Positions 22,713 to 32,423 of a DNA stretch of 35,744 nucleotides are shown in pieces. This DNA comes from Bryobacterales bacterium (GTDB lineage Bacteria; Acidobacteriota; Terriglobia; Bryobacterales; Bryobacteraceae). The notes under the pieces are model-generated. The model saw only the letters and a list, made by a program, of their open reading frames with translations, made no database searches and was not told the origin of the DNA. A program made the translations under genes and the position numbers. The DNA is taken from NCBI GenBank assembly GCA_003132905.1, contig PKZC01000310.1:1-35744 (forward strand), written 5' to 3'. Each line of letters opens with the position of its first letter. The first letter of the stretch is position 1.

Positions 22713-24002
22713 GTGCGTAAGTATTTAGCGATTTTGTTGGGTGTCGCGTTGGTTTTCGGCGCCGGTTTTCTGGCGGGCACCCGCCTGTCTCCCGTTCAAG
22801 CCAAGGACAAACCCGGTACAGGTTTTGCTGCGGAGCCCGGTGAAATGGGCGTCCAGGATATCTTCGGCGGCTATGACGTGGTGAAGGGCTGGCCGGACAA
22901 CATCAGTACAGTAGCGGGAAACGAGAAGTGGACCTGGGGCGCGGGCCAAAGCGTCTACGCCGAAAATCCGAACCGCGTTTTTCTTTTGTTCCGCGGAGAG
23001 CTTCCCAACATTCCACGGCCGCAAGCGAAATTGATTCCCGACTTTGGTCCCAGCCTGACATTTCCGATCGGCCGCCTTCCATGGCGCGATGCCACGGTTG
23101 CAGCGCTACCCGGAGCGGGCGGCAGCGGACAGGATCCGGACGACGGGCCCAAGCTCTGGAAGGGCACCGTGGGCGTGGACGCCAAATGGGAACATTGCCT
23201 CACCGTGGTGGATGGCAACGGCAAGATCATCGAGCAGTGGACGCAGTGGGACAAGATATTCAAGCGCCCGCATTTCATCACCATCAACCCCTACGATCCG
23301 GAAAAGCATGTGTGGGTGGTGGACGATCATATGCATGCCATCTACAAATTCACTCACGATGGCAAGACTCTGGTACAGACCATCGGCACGCCCACAGTGA
23401 AGGGCGCTGATGGAACGCACTTCAACCGGCCCACGTTCCTGAACTGGCTGCCCGACAGCACGCTGTTTGTCTCCGACGGCTATAACGGAACACGCGTGGC
23501 GAAATTCGACAAGGACGGAAAGTTTCTGCTCGATTGGGGCATGAAGGGCACGCCTCCCAATGAAAAGCGGCCCTACTACATGAACAACGTGCATGGCATG
23601 GCGCTGGATCCGAAGACACGACACGTCTTTGTGAACGATCGCGCCAATCATCGCATTCAGGTTTTCGATGAGAACGGAAAGTTCCTCTACGATTTCAGCA
23701 TGGGGCAGGAGCCGTCGGATATCCACTTGATCTACATTGGCGCCGATCGCGCGTTGTGGGCTTTCGACCGGGGAACGTCCAAGATGCTGAAGTACGACCT
23801 GGAAGGACATTTTCTTTACTCCTTCGGAACATGGGGTGATTTCCCCGGCGGCTTCTGGGGCGTTCACGGATTTAGCGTGGACCAGGAAGGCAACTTCTAC
23901 GTCGCGGAGGTCGATAACGGCCGGGTGCAAAAATTCAAGCCCCGGCCAGGTGTGAACGCGGAATTCTTGGTCAGTAAGCCGGTCTACTCGGCTTGGAAAT
24001 AG
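22713..24002 (+). CDS. NHL-repeat beta-propeller protein, amidating-lyase-like
   Basis: A 429-residue exported protein with an N-terminal hydrophobic segment (AILLGVALVFGAGFLAG, about 5-21) acting as signal peptide or membrane anchor. The body is a six-bladed propeller of NHL repeats: recurring patterns like HFNRPTFLNWLPDSTLFVSD, HGMALDPKTRHVFVNDRANHRIQVFDENGKF and VHGFSVDQEGNFYVAEVDNGRVQKF. It resembles the fold of peptidyl-alpha-hydroxyglycine amidating lyase, though such bacterial homologues rarely have known activity. The start is GTG, supported by GGAGAG at 22701-22706 seven bases upstream. It is likely to be transcribed separately, as a terminator precedes it. Confidence 0.78.
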   Translation: MRKYLAILLGVALVFGAGFLAGTRLSPVQAKDKPGTGFAAEPGEMGVQDIFGGYDVVKGWPDNISTVAGNEKWTWGAGQSVYAENPNRVFLLFRGELPNIPRPQAKLIPDFGPSLTFPIGRLPWRDATVAALPGAGGSGQDPDDGPKLWKGTVGVDAKWEHCLTVVDGNGKIIEQWTQWDKIFKRPHFITINPYDPEKHVWVVDDHMHAIYKFTHDGKTLVQTIGTPTVKGADGTHFNRPTFLNWLPDSTLFVSDGYNGTRVAKFDKDGKFLLDWGMKGTPPNEKRPYYMNNVHGMALDPKTRHVFVNDRANHRIQVFDENGKFLYDFSMGQEPSDIHLIYIGADRALWAFDRGTSKMLKYDLEGHFLYSFGTWGDFPGGFWGVHGFSVDQEGNFYVAEVDNGRVQKFKPRPGVNAEFLVSKPVYSAWK

Positions 24003-24152
24003 GATGCTCGAGGGCGGGTGTCCGGGTTAGTAAGTCGCTCTTTTTTCTGAATAGTTGACGCGCTGCGTGTTGCACCCGCGGCGGCCGCTGTCAGTGTGAG
24101 CGGATCGCTACCTGAAAATTTCCTGAAAATGTTCTGTATTTTAGGTAATAAG

Positions 24153-24181
24153 TTGACATTCTACGCGGCTAATGTTATATC
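24153..24181 (+). promoter_or_regulatory. Sigma70-type promoter of the TonB-dependent receptor
   Basis: A perfect -35 TTGACA at 24153-24158, a 17-base spacer and -10 TATATC at 24176-24181 (four of six). Expected transcription start is near 24188, about 50 bases before the ATG at 24239. The 236-base gap is otherwise without a gene; its AT-rich part is just upstream of the -35 box. Confidence 0.6.
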
Positions 24182-24238
24182 CGCTTAGACGCATTTTTGG
24201 GGTTGCTTCAAGACATTTGGTGGTACAAGGGGGTCTCT

Positions 24239-27200
24239 ATGTTGAGTTCGCGAATCAAGGTTGTGCTGAAAGCGATCGGCGCTGGCGTATTGTTGCTGTG
24301 TGCGTCTGTTCCAGGGTTCTCACAAGCGAATTTAGGCCGCATCATGGGAACTGTTACAGACCAGACCGGAGCTCCGGTGCCTGGCGCGACGGTGACGATC
24401 ATCGACGTCGACCGCGGCCCCGAGCGCACCGTCACCACCGATGAGGCGGGAGCATACAACGCCCCCAGCCTAGTTCCGGGCAACAAGCGCGTCCGAGCCG
24501 AACTGAAGGGCTTCAAGGTCGTGGAGCAAACCAGCGTCAAGCTAGAGGTAGCCCAAGATTTGCGAGAGGACTTGGTACTTCAAGCCGGAGATATCAACGA
24601 GAAGATCGAAGTCACCGCGGCAGCTCCCATGCTGGACACCACCAGCGCGACGCTCGGCGGCACGCTGGGCAACGAGGTGATCAACGACTTGCCCTTGAAC
24701 GGTCGAAACTTCGAGAACCTCCTGGATCTGCGTCCCGGAGTGACCAAGTATCCAGGCAACTCCGGTTGGAGCCAGAGCCCTGACGGCGGGCGTCCCCACG
24801 ACAACTTTTTCATGGTGGATGGCATCGACAGCAACGATCCTTGGATGGCTCAGAGCGTGATGAATGCGGTAATGGCCGCGGGCGACGCAGGAACCATGCT
24901 GCCCATCGACGCTATCGACGAATTCAAGACCGAGCAGAACCCGGGAGCCGAATATGGCTTCAAGCCTGGTGCAATCGTTAACGTGGGCATCAAGTCGGGC
25001 AGCAATGCCTACCATGGCACCGCCTACGCCTATGGCCGCGACGGCACTTGGGATGCCCGTAATTACTTCGATACCAGCGGGCCCACTCCACCGGTGGAGC
25101 TCGAACAATATGGCGCCAGTCTGGGCGGCAAAATCATCCGGGACAAACTGTTCTTCTTCGTAAATTACGAGTCGCAACACTACAGCGTGGGTAATTCGAT
25201 TACCCACTCCGTTCCGATCACAAACACTAGTTCAACGGATCCTAACAGCTTGATCGGAGCGTGCAATGCTGCCATGTCGGCTGGGACCCTCAGGCCTCTG
25301 AGCGCCCAGTTAGCCGGCCTGAGCACGAGTTGCGTGCCCTTGTCCAACTATCCCGGGCTGTTTCCCGTGAACAATGGCTCAACCACTGCCCTGAACACCG
25401 GGCTCGCTAGCCTGAACGACATTTATTCTGGCGTTGGCAAGGTGGACTATCACTTGAACGAGAAGAACTCGTTCAGCGGCATGTATTTCATTAGCCCGGG
25501 CAGCGGCACATTCGTGGATAATCCCACCCTCCAAATCAATCCGTACTGGCTGACCGTCCAGTCTGCGCGTTCTCAAGTCGGCTCCGGCGACTGGACCTGG
25601 GTCCCTACCTCCAGCATGGTGAACTCTCTGCGCGTGGGCTATTCTCACTATTTCCAAACCTTTTCGACTCCGGACTCTTCGCAGAATCCCGCCGACTACA
25701 ACTACAACGGAAGCACATACCACTTCAACACCGGTCAGACGGATCCCGCTTACTATGGGCTTCCGCTGATAACTTTTCGGGGCGGCCTCTCCTTTGCCCT
25801 TGGAAATTCGTGGCCCAAGACCGTGGGCCCGGATGGCGTGTGGCAGTTTTCTGACAGCGTCTCGTGGCTGAAAGGCAAGCATGCAATCCGGTTCGGCGGC
25901 GATCTTCTAATCAACAAGAGCACCAACAACGTTACCGCCAACACCAAAGGCCCTATGACGTTCACCAGCTCACTGGATGCGAACGGAAACCCGGTATCCA
26001 CGATGCAGGATTTCTTCAGTGGCGACATGCTTCGCGCGCAGATCAGCGCCGGCAACTTCCTCCGGCACTTGCAGAACGAGGGATTCGGCGCATACATTCA
26101 GGACGACTGGCGCATCACACCCAAACTGACCATCAACTTGGGACTGCGCTACGAGCTCACTACGGTTTTCACCGAGCAGAATAATTTGGTGGGCAACTTC
26201 GATCCCACTCAGGGACTAGTACAGGTTGGAAAGCAGATCAGTTCACCGTTTAACGGCGATCACAAGGATTTCGCACCGCGAGTCGGAATGGCTTGGGATG
26301 TATTTGGCAACGGCAAAACAGTGCTTCGCTCGGGAGCCGGCATTTACTACGAGGAGTACAGCTACGACTCGTTCATGGCGGTCGGCAATCTGCTTGGCAT
26401 GCGCACTGTCCCCACGGGTGTCAACCTCTATACCAATGGCAACCCCGTTCCAACCACCGCCGGTGGCGGCATCAATCTGGGAGCCATTACGTTGGGCGGC
26501 GGCGCGCTCGGCGATGCAAGCACGCCTGGAACCGTCAAGTATAATTGGGCGAACAATGGTCCTAACACGCCCATTTACTCCGCTTCGCCTGCCTGCGGCG
26601 ATGGTACGGTAACTCTACCTTCCGGCCTCACGCCAACGCCCTGCAACATCCTCGGCACGGATCGCAATCTGAAAAGCCCCTATGTCGTGAAGTGGAGCTT
26701 CGATATTCAACAAGCCCTCACCAAAAACCTTTCGCTGGATGTGGCTTACGTTGGCAACCACGCTGCCAGATTGCTGGGAATCACGGATCTGAATCAGCCG
26801 CAACTAGTCAACGGGTTCAGTCCTGGGTGGGGAAACCCGGCCGATGTCAACAGCCCCGCTGGACAATGTCTGGCCAGTGCCTCGTCCGGCTACAATAATT
26901 GCGCGCCAAGCAGCACCCTGGAGCAGGCCGCTGCCCCATTCAACGCCAAGTTTCCCTACCTGGGAATCATTAACTGGCTGAGCAACGATAACCGCGCCAA
27001 TTACAATGGGCTCCAGGTATCTCTCACCCAGCGCGCCTGGCACGGATTCTCCTATGTTGTGGGCTACACTTACGCGCATGCCCTCTCGCAGTCGCCCGAC
27101 AACTGGTCGTTCCTGCAGCCCATCAATAGCAATAACCCTGGGGCGCTGTACGGCAACAGCCCATTCGATGTCCGCCATCACATGACGGTGTCTCTAACCT

Positions 27201-27892
27201 ACGCCATCCCCGGCATCAAGACGCCCGGCCAGTTCCTGCAGGGCTGGTCGATCAATTCGATCGTCAATCTGCAAAGCTCCATGCCTTGGGGAGTGAACGA
27301 CTTTACCACTGACTTTAGCGGCACCGGAGAAATCAATTCCATCCCGACCAACGGTGAACAATGGGATTTCTTCGGCAATGTGAATGACTTCAAGACCACC
27401 AAGGCGTTGCTGACCACCAACGGCGGCGTCGGCGGCATCCCGTATTTCCCCGGCACCAGCAACCCGACCTGTTTGGCTCACGCCCAGGCAATGGGCCAAT
27501 TGGCTGTGGCATCGCTCAGTAACCTCGGTTGCTATGCCCAGGGTAGTTCGGTTCTCGTTCCCCCTGCCTATGGCAGCTATGGCACGACTGCGCCGAACAT
27601 GTTCCGCAGCTTCCCCTTCTACAACGTCGATTTCTCGGTTACCAAGACCTGGACGCTCCGGGAACGCTACAAGGCCCAGTTCCGAGCCGAGTTCTTCAAC
27701 GTCTTTAACCACCCCAATATCGCCAATACGTTCGGCGGCCCGGGCGGGAGCAACACTTATACCGATCCATCGGCCGATGCGGGTGCCAGTTTCGGCATCC
27801 AACCGGCAACGCCAGACGTCGTCAGTTCCAACCCGGTGCTCGGTTCGGGTGGCGCGCGCGCCATGCAACTGGGTTTGAAAATTATATTCTGA
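24239..27892 (+). CDS. TonB-dependent outer-membrane receptor with carboxypeptidase-regulatory-like domain
   Basis: A 1217-residue outer-membrane protein. After a signal peptide (about 1-30, ending near GFSQA) comes a carboxypeptidase-regulatory/Cna-B-like domain (about 32-118, GRIMGTVTDQTGAPVPGATV). A plug follows with LPLNGRNFENLLDLRPGV, then a very long beta-barrel ending in GLKIIF, with the terminal aromatic residue needed for barrel assembly. This is the Oar-like acidobacterial architecture, used for energy-dependent import of large or complexed substrates, often plant polymers. The ATG at 24239 is chosen because AAGGGGG lies five bases upstream and a signal peptide follows directly. No SusD partner is present. 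The substrate is unknown; the dicarboxylate symporter downstream may be co-transcribed. Confidence 0.9.
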   Translation: MLSSRIKVVLKAIGAGVLLLCASVPGFSQANLGRIMGTVTDQTGAPVPGATVTIIDVDRGPERTVTTDEAGAYNAPSLVPGNKRVRAELKGFKVVEQTSVKLEVAQDLREDLVLQAGDINEKIEVTAAAPMLDTTSATLGGTLGNEVINDLPLNGRNFENLLDLRPGVTKYPGNSGWSQSPDGGRPHDNFFMVDGIDSNDPWMAQSVMNAVMAAGDAGTMLPIDAIDEFKTEQNPGAEYGFKPGAIVNVGIKSGSNAYHGTAYAYGRDGTWDARNYFDTSGPTPPVELEQYGASLGGKIIRDKLFFFVNYESQHYSVGNSITHSVPITNTSSTDPNSLIGACNAAMSAGTLRPLSAQLAGLSTSCVPLSNYPGLFPVNNGSTTALNTGLASLNDIYSGVGKVDYHLNEKNSFSGMYFISPGSGTFVDNPTLQINPYWLTVQSARSQVGSGDWTWVPTSSMVNSLRVGYSHYFQTFSTPDSSQNPADYNYNGSTYHFNTGQTDPAYYGLPLITFRGGLSFALGNSWPKTVGPDGVWQFSDSVSWLKGKHAIRFGGDLLINKSTNNVTANTKGPMTFTSSLDANGNPVSTMQDFFSGDMLRAQISAGNFLRHLQNEGFGAYIQDDWRITPKLTINLGLRYELTTVFTEQNNLVGNFDPTQGLVQVGKQISSPFNGDHKDFAPRVGMAWDVFGNGKTVLRSGAGIYYEEYSYDSFMAVGNLLGMRTVPTGVNLYTNGNPVPTTAGGGINLGAITLGGGALGDASTPGTVKYNWANNGPNTPIYSASPACGDGTVTLPSGLTPTPCNILGTDRNLKSPYVVKWSFDIQQALTKNLSLDVAYVGNHAARLLGITDLNQPQLVNGFSPGWGNPADVNSPAGQCLASASSGYNNCAPSSTLEQAAAPFNAKFPYLGIINWLSNDNRANYNGLQVSLTQRAWHGFSYVVGYTYAHALSQSPDNWSFLQPINSNNPGALYGNSPFDVRHHMTVSLTYAIPGIKTPGQFLQGWSINSIVNLQSSMPWGVNDFTTDFSGTGEINSIPTNGEQWDFFGNVNDFKTTKALLTTNGGVGGIPYFPGTSNPTCLAHAQAMGQLAVASLSNLGCYAQGSSVLVPPAYGSYGTTAPNMFRSFPFYNVDFSVTKTWTLRERYKAQFRAEFFNVFNHPNIANTFGGPGGSNTYTDPSADAGASFGIQPATPDVVSSNPVLGSGGARAMQLGLKIIF

Positions 27893-27928
27893 TTGAAGCT
27901 CCTATTCTGATTGAAGCTCCTATTCTGA
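27886..27928 (+). repeat. Short tandem repeat after the receptor gene
   Basis: An 18-base unit beginning ATTCTGATTGAAGC occurs twice in tandem at 27886-27903 and 27904-27921, followed by a 7-base partial third copy. The first copy carries the receptor's stop codon. It fills most of the 48-base gap before the symporter gene and looks like slippage duplication. Confidence 0.75.
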
Positions 27929-27940
27929 ATGACGTGAGTT

Positions 27941-29239
27941 ATGGCGCCAGCAACACCTGATACGACCCTGAAGTCGCCCGGTCTGAAACCGCCAAGGCGG
28001 CCGGTATACAAAAGTCTCTCGGCTCAGGTGTTGTTCGCTATAGCGGTCGCGATTGTTCTGGGCTACATCAGTCCCGCCAAAGCGATTGCGATGAAGCCGC
28101 TGGGCGACGCATTCATCCGCTTGATCACCATGATCATCGCGCTGGTGATCTTTTGCACTGTGGTTTCCGGCATCGCCGGGATGCAGGACATGAAGAAGGT
28201 GGGGCGCGTGGGCGGCAAAGCGCTGCTCTATTTTGAAGTTGTTTCCACCATCGCGCTGCTGATCGGCCTAGTGGTCGGAAACGTAGTAAAGCCGGGTGCC
28301 GGATTCAACATTAACCCCGCAACGCTCGATCCAAAGGCGGTGGCCGATTACGCCGGACAGGCCAAAGCGCAAAGCGTCACCGACTTCCTGATGCACATCA
28401 TCCCGAACACGGTGGTGGATGCGTTCGCAAAGGGCGATATCTTGCAGGTGGTGCTGCTCGCGATCCTGTTCGGATTTGCGCTCTCCATCGTCGGCCAGCG
28501 CTCGAAACTGATTGTGGATCTATTCTCGGCGCTCACGCATGCCGTATTCGGGGTCATCAATATCCTGATGCGTCTCGCGCCCATCGGCGCTTTTGGCGCG
28601 ATGGCCTTCACCATAGGCCGCTACGGTTTGGCATCGCTCGGGCCATTGGTCCGATTGATCGCCACTTTCTACGTCACCTGCATTCTGTTCGTGCTGATTG
28701 TGCTGGGCGCGGTGGCGTGGTTCGCGGGATTCAATATCATCAAATTCCTTCTGTATATCAAGGAAGAGATTCTGTTGGTTCTGGCGGTCAGTTCTTCGGA
28801 GCCCGCGCTCCCGACCCTGATGCAGAAGATGGAAAACCTCGGTTGTTCCAGGGCTCTGGTGGGACTGGTGGTGCCCACCGGCTATACGTTCAACACCGAC
28901 GGCACCAGCATGTACATGACGCTGGCCGCGCTATTCGTGGCGCAAGCCACCAACACGCACCTGACGTTGAGCCAGCAACTGACCATCTTCGCCGTTGCCG
29001 TGCTGACGTCCAAAGGCGCCAGCGGCGTGCAAGGCGCAGCGTTCATCGCGCTGGTGGGAACCATGATGGTGATTCCAACGATTCCTGTCGCCGGGATGGC
29101 GCTGATTCTAGGAATCGATCGCTTCATGAGCATGTTCCGCGCGTTGATCAACATGGTGGGTAACGGCGTCGCGACGGTGGTGGTGGCACGATGGGAACAT
29201 GAGCTGGACCGGAAGACGTTGCGGGAACAACTCGGCTGA
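27941..29239 (+). CDS. dctA: Dicarboxylate:cation symporter (DAACS family)
   Basis: A 432-residue inner-membrane symporter of the glutamate/C4-dicarboxylate family, importing succinate, fumarate, malate or related acids with protons or sodium. The family core is clear: [19 protein letters not shown] (hairpin 1 serine-rich loop), [28 protein letters not shown] (helix 7, NxDGT) and [30 protein letters not shown] (helix 8). These match DctA more closely than GltP by memory of the motifs. Eight membrane segments plus two hairpins are expected. The N-terminal 20 residues are proline-rich and hydrophilic. The ribosome-binding site is weak. It follows the receptor by 48 bases, so it may share its transcript. 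Confidence 0.85.
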   Translation: MAPATPDTTLKSPGLKPPRRPVYKSLSAQVLFAIAVAIVLGYISPAKAIAMKPLGDAFIRLITMIIALVIFCTVVSGIAGMQDMKKVGRVGGKALLYFEVVSTIALLIGLVVGNVVKPGAGFNINPATLDPKAVADYAGQAKAQSVTDFLMHIIPNTVVDAFAKGDILQVVLLAILFGFALSIVGQRSKLIVDLFSALTHAVFGVINILMRLAPIGAFGAMAFTIGRYGLASLGPLVRLIATFYVTCILFVLIVLGAVAWFAGFNIIKFLLYIKEEILLVLAVSSSEPALPTLMQKMENLGCSRALVGLVVPTGYTFNTDGTSMYMTLAALFVAQATNTHLTLSQQLTIFAVAVLTSKGASGVQGAAFIALVGTMMVIPTIPVAGMALILGIDRFMSMFRALINMVGNGVATVVVARWEHELDRKTLREQLG

Positions 29240-29425
29240 TCAGTCATCTAACTGCAGGCGTTATAAGGCATCAGCAATAGCAGCCGGACCGGCAAGTCCT
29301 TCACCGCCGGACAGGTTACTTTGCCGTTCTGCCAAAGCAAGGGGCTAATCTGCGGCCGATATAAACCAATTACGGTCAGACCTGGTTCTGCCACATCGAT
29401 TACTTATGAAACACCGGAGCCTCGT

Positions 29426-29698
29426 TCACTTCACCCTACGCAGAAGCTTGGTATACGCCTCGTGCGAACCGATCCAGCCCCAGCGGAAAATGTCTCCCTC
29501 GCGATATGCGATGGCCCGGTGGGCTCGGCCGATGTGTACCGTCCAAACCTCGCCTACTTGCTTCAAGTGGAGCGACGGATGGAACGGATCTGCACGGAAT
29601 CGATCGTATTGTTTGTCAGCCAAGCGCTGCACTTCTTGAGGCAACTCGCCGTAGAGCTGCCAGAATCGCTCGGAGGCGAAGGACTGGAGGCCATTCAA
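29426..29698 (-). CDS. RelE/ParE-family toxin
   Basis: A 90-residue basic protein with the RelE/ParE toxin pattern: FWQLYGELPQEVQRLADKQYDRF, HPSLHLKQVGEVWTVHIGRAHRAIAYREGD and IFRWGWIGSHEAYTKLL. Such toxins cleave mRNA at the ribosome or act on gyrase. The start is TTG, as no in-frame ATG fits; it lies 11 bases after the antitoxin stop. The pair forms a compact minus-strand module in an otherwise metabolic region. Whether it is active cannot be judged. Confidence 0.75.
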   Translation of the reverse strand: MNGLQSFASERFWQLYGELPQEVQRLADKQYDRFRADPFHPSLHLKQVGEVWTVHIGRAHRAIAYREGDIFRWGWIGSHEAYTKLLRRVK

Positions 29699-29709
29699 GC
29701 GCGGCCGAG

Positions 29710-29934
29710 CTACCGATGTTGTGGCGGACGCTGCCCTAAAGGCAGGAACTTACCAGCGCGCGCATCGGCCTTCATCTCCTCGAGCAACTCAATGCCAGCG
29801 CCCCCGGGCGAAAAATCACGCTCGATTTCGGCGTCCCACTCCGATTGGTCTCGCTCGGAGAGCCAAGCTGCCAGCGCCGCCTGCTCTTCTTTGGGCAGCG
29901 TTTCGATGGCGCGCTGAATCTCCGATAGATCCAT
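29710..29934 (-). CDS. Antitoxin of the RelE/ParE-like pair
   Basis: A 74-residue acidic protein directly upstream of the toxin gene. It starts with a helix, MDLSEIQRAIETLPKEEQAALAAWL, then EWDAEIERDFSPGG and a final ELLEEMKADARAGKF, the layout of small antitoxins that wrap their toxin. It is the partner by position, size and charge. The start is ATG. It lies 59 bases after the stop of the hydrolase gene on the same strand. Confidence 0.7.
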   Translation of the reverse strand: MDLSEIQRAIETLPKEEQAALAAWLSERDQSEWDAEIERDFSPGGAGIELLEEMKADARAGKFLPLGQRPPQHR

Positions 29935-29993
29935 GACTTTATGTTACCTTTTCCGCCGCTCCAACGATTGTGATCCGTTGTAAACGCTATTCG

Positions 29994-31244
29994 TTACCCT
30001 TCGCCCACCAAATGCTTCGCCGCCCAATCCGCCAGCGCCGGTGGACGCATCCCTCTGGGACCTCCGGCATTCGACGCCTGGGCATGGCCCGTGCCTTCCA
30101 CCATTTCGCGCTTCGAGTTCACCGCTGCTTGATACAGCCGCAAAGCTCCCTGCGGATCCATGATGCGATCGTCCTGGCTGTAGCCGATTAACATCGGGCA
30201 TTCGATGCGATTGGCGCGTCCCTCCACCGTATATTCCGCCAGCTTCTTGCGCGCATCCGTCAGATCCCGTGCGCCAATGATCCAGCGCACGCGCTCCTGA
30301 ATCGGAGGATAGTAGTCAAATAAATCGCGCCCCAAATCGGACGATCCGCTGCTCATCAGCGCCGCGGCGATTCGCGATTCTCCACTGGCCGCGCGCGGCA
30401 CGCCGTAGCCGCCCATGCTGATGCCCTGCATTCCGATGCGATTCGCATCCACGTCCGGGCGCGTCACCAGGTAATCGATCATGGCCTTTGCGACACGTTC
30501 CGTATCGGGCGGTAGATGCAGATCCTTCAGACGCAATGCGCCGCCTTGGCCAGGGAAGTCCAGCGCCAGGTAAGCCATGCCACGGCTAACGTAGGCGCCG
30601 CCATTCAAGATGGTGGCTTCGGCCATCGTGTCGGCGCCCTGAAACGCGATCAGTGTCGGGAACTTCTTGCCCGCCGGTCCGTTGGGCTTTCGAAAATATC
30701 CATCCAGCATCTGTCCTTCATAGTTCACCTGCACGCGCTCGAACGGCGGCCGCGTCTGCTGCCAAGCCTTGTCGAAGGTCTCCCGCATTTTCTTATAGAG
30801 CGGCAGCATGCGCGGTTCTGTGACCGGCATCGGCCAGCACGCTTCCCGATAGAAGTTGGATGCCCGGGAATAGTATTCGTTGGCAGTCACCTTCAGGCCC
30901 TGGCCGGCAAACTTCTCGGCCAGTTGCTCGTTCCGCTCAGCGACCCGCGTCCACTCTTCGATCCAGGAAGCCAGGTTGAAGGGCTTCATCCGCTGCGCCA
31001 CCTCCAGCTGATCGGCGTCGCTGGTGTAGGTCGTCGCCGACAACCGGATTTCCAATTGGCCGCCGCCGGGAAGCCCTTTTCCGGGATACAATTCCGCCTC
31101 ATTGCGTCCGCCGACAACACCCAGGCGTCCCGCTTCCGCACCGGCATCCTGCGCTCGAGCGCGCGCCACGAACGGAGAAATACCTGCTGAGATTGCTCCC
31201 AATTTCATCCACCCTCGCCGGTTCAGGTTCGACAGTGACTCCAT
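29994..31244 (-). CDS. Exported alpha/beta-hydrolase (FrsA/DUF1100-like)
   Basis: A 416-residue hydrolase with a Tat-like signal (LNRRGWMKLGAISAGIS, about 6-22, cleavage near ARA-Q). A helical lid region occupies about 75-175. The catalytic fold follows, with a nucleophile elbow GISMGGYG, the acid in GYSQDDRIMDP and the histidine in EGTGHAQAS. This layout resembles FrsA/DUF1100 esterases and 2,6-dihydroxypseudooxynicotine hydrolase, which act on C-C or ester bonds. The ATG at 31244 is chosen because AGGAG lies eight bases upstream. It is the first gene before the toxin pair on this strand, with no apparent functional relation. Substrate unknown. Confidence 0.82.
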   Translation of the reverse strand: MESLSNLNRRGWMKLGAISAGISPFVARARAQDAGAEAGRLGVVGGRNEAELYPGKGLPGGGQLEIRLSATTYTSDADQLEVAQRMKPFNLASWIEEWTRVAERNEQLAEKFAGQGLKVTANEYYSRASNFYREACWPMPVTEPRMLPLYKKMRETFDKAWQQTRPPFERVQVNYEGQMLDGYFRKPNGPAGKKFPTLIAFQGADTMAEATILNGGAYVSRGMAYLALDFPGQGGALRLKDLHLPPDTERVAKAMIDYLVTRPDVDANRIGMQGISMGGYGVPRAASGESRIAAALMSSGSSDLGRDLFDYYPPIQERVRWIIGARDLTDARKKLAEYTVEGRANRIECPMLIGYSQDDRIMDPQGALRLYQAAVNSKREMVEGTGHAQASNAGGPRGMRPPALADWAAKHLVGEG

Positions 31245-31700
31245 GATTTTGGCTCCTTTTATGTTGTCGCGATAACGATGATTTTTCGCAGGTTTCAACG
31301 AGTATACATCCACCGTTGCGACGGGGAATGTAGCCCGTTGGGGCTATCTAAGCCAGAACCTGCGATTTCAAGGGGCTCCGCAGCTGAAATTGTCGATTGG
31401 ACATACATCTTATTGATTATGCGAACTTTAGTATGATGTTCGGCCAGCTCTAGTACTTTTCGATCAACTCACCTCGATCTGGTACGCCAGCTAGGGCAAT
31501 TTTCTTTTCCCAGATTCCCAGCGCCATTGGTACCCCAGTCGGCTACAGTTCTATAACAAACCAAGTATCTCTTTTGGAATCAATACGAAAACGGTTTACA
31601 AAGAGGTCATATCACCGTAGTACTGTGGTACCTACTCCGTCTTGACGGCCCGAGAACTCCGGGTAATAGTAATACTGGTACCTTGAAGGAGGACCGGTTA
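31245..31700. other. Long intergenic region with three GGTACC sites
   Basis: This 456-base stretch separates divergent genes and has no open frame I would call. The palindrome GGTACC occurs three times, at 31529-31534, 31627-31632 and 31677-31682, the last two within similar ACTG-rich context. A weak promoter for the right-hand gene may be TTGACG at 31642-31647 with TAATAG at 31664-31669 (16-base spacer). The stretch is AT-richer than its flanks. Confidence 0.4.
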
Positions 31701-32366
31701 ATGAAGAAGACACTTCTCTTGATGACATTCGTGCTTGGCGCGAGTTACTCGGCGTTGGCAAGTCCCTGCGCCATGGACCCTCTCGCCGTCTACGATGCCA
31801 CTGGTTTTTCATGCACCATTGGCGACATTACGTTCAGCGATTTCCAATACACGCCTACCTCTACGGGTGGCGCCGTTGTGCCCACCGATGCGGGCGTCGA
31901 GGTGACTCCCACCACAACTATGGGGGGCGACTCTGGATTTGAATTTGCGGCTGGATGGTCCGCTGGCCCAGGTTCGGCCATCGATTCCTTGATCCAGTAC
32001 ACGGCAACTTGCAATGGATGCGACTTTACAGATTTAAGCTTGATCATCGCCGGTGCGGGCGCCACCGGCAACAGCTTTGTAAACGTAGCAGAGACCACGC
32101 CGACTCCGGCCGAGAGCCTGGAAGCGGGCGTCGCGGGCGGGGGAAGCCCAGTGCTGAGCGATAGCGTGACCTTCGGACCAGTGGCAACCCTCCAGTTGTC
32201 GAAAGACGTCCACGTGAACGGAGGAAGCACGGGCTTCGGTGCGCAGGTAAGTGAAGTAACCAATCTGTTCTCTCAAGGCTCCACGGTTCCAGAGCCATCC
32301 TCGTTGATCCTCTGTACTGGACTGCTGTGTTTGCTGCCGATCGCGCGGCGCAAATTCGGCGTTTAA
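31701..32366 (+). CDS. PEP-CTERM sorting-domain protein
   Basis: A 221-residue exported protein with a signal peptide (KKTLLLMTFVLGASYSALA, cut near residue 20) and a C-terminal PEP-CTERM tail: VPEPSS, a hydrophobic segment LILCTGLLCLLPIA and a basic end RRKFGV. The tail directs processing by an exosortase and release to the surface or exopolysaccharide. The middle is a threonine- and glycine-rich beta domain with two cysteine pairs (for example CNGC), without recognised function. The ATG at 31701 has AAGGAGG at 31686-31692. It lies upstream of a TPR protein of the PEP-CTERM system and a sugar transferase, consistent with that pathway. Confidence 0.85.
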   Translation: MKKTLLLMTFVLGASYSALASPCAMDPLAVYDATGFSCTIGDITFSDFQYTPTSTGGAVVPTDAGVEVTPTTTMGGDSGFEFAAGWSAGPGSAIDSLIQYTATCNGCDFTDLSLIIAGAGATGNSFVNVAETTPTPAESLEAGVAGGGSPVLSDSVTFGPVATLQLSKDVHVNGGSTGFGAQVSEVTNLFSQGSTVPEPSSLILCTGLLCLLPIARRKFGV

Positions 32367-32423
32367 ACATCTGGTTGTTGACTAGACCGTCAGTCACAAA
32401 GAGTTCGGTGATAAGAGAAGGTG

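Noticed and set aside
31470..31700. A sigma54-type (-24/-12) promoter for the PEP-CTERM gene
   Set aside because: TGGTACG at about 31481 resembles the -24 element, but the expected TTGC at -12 reads CTAG, so the match fails.
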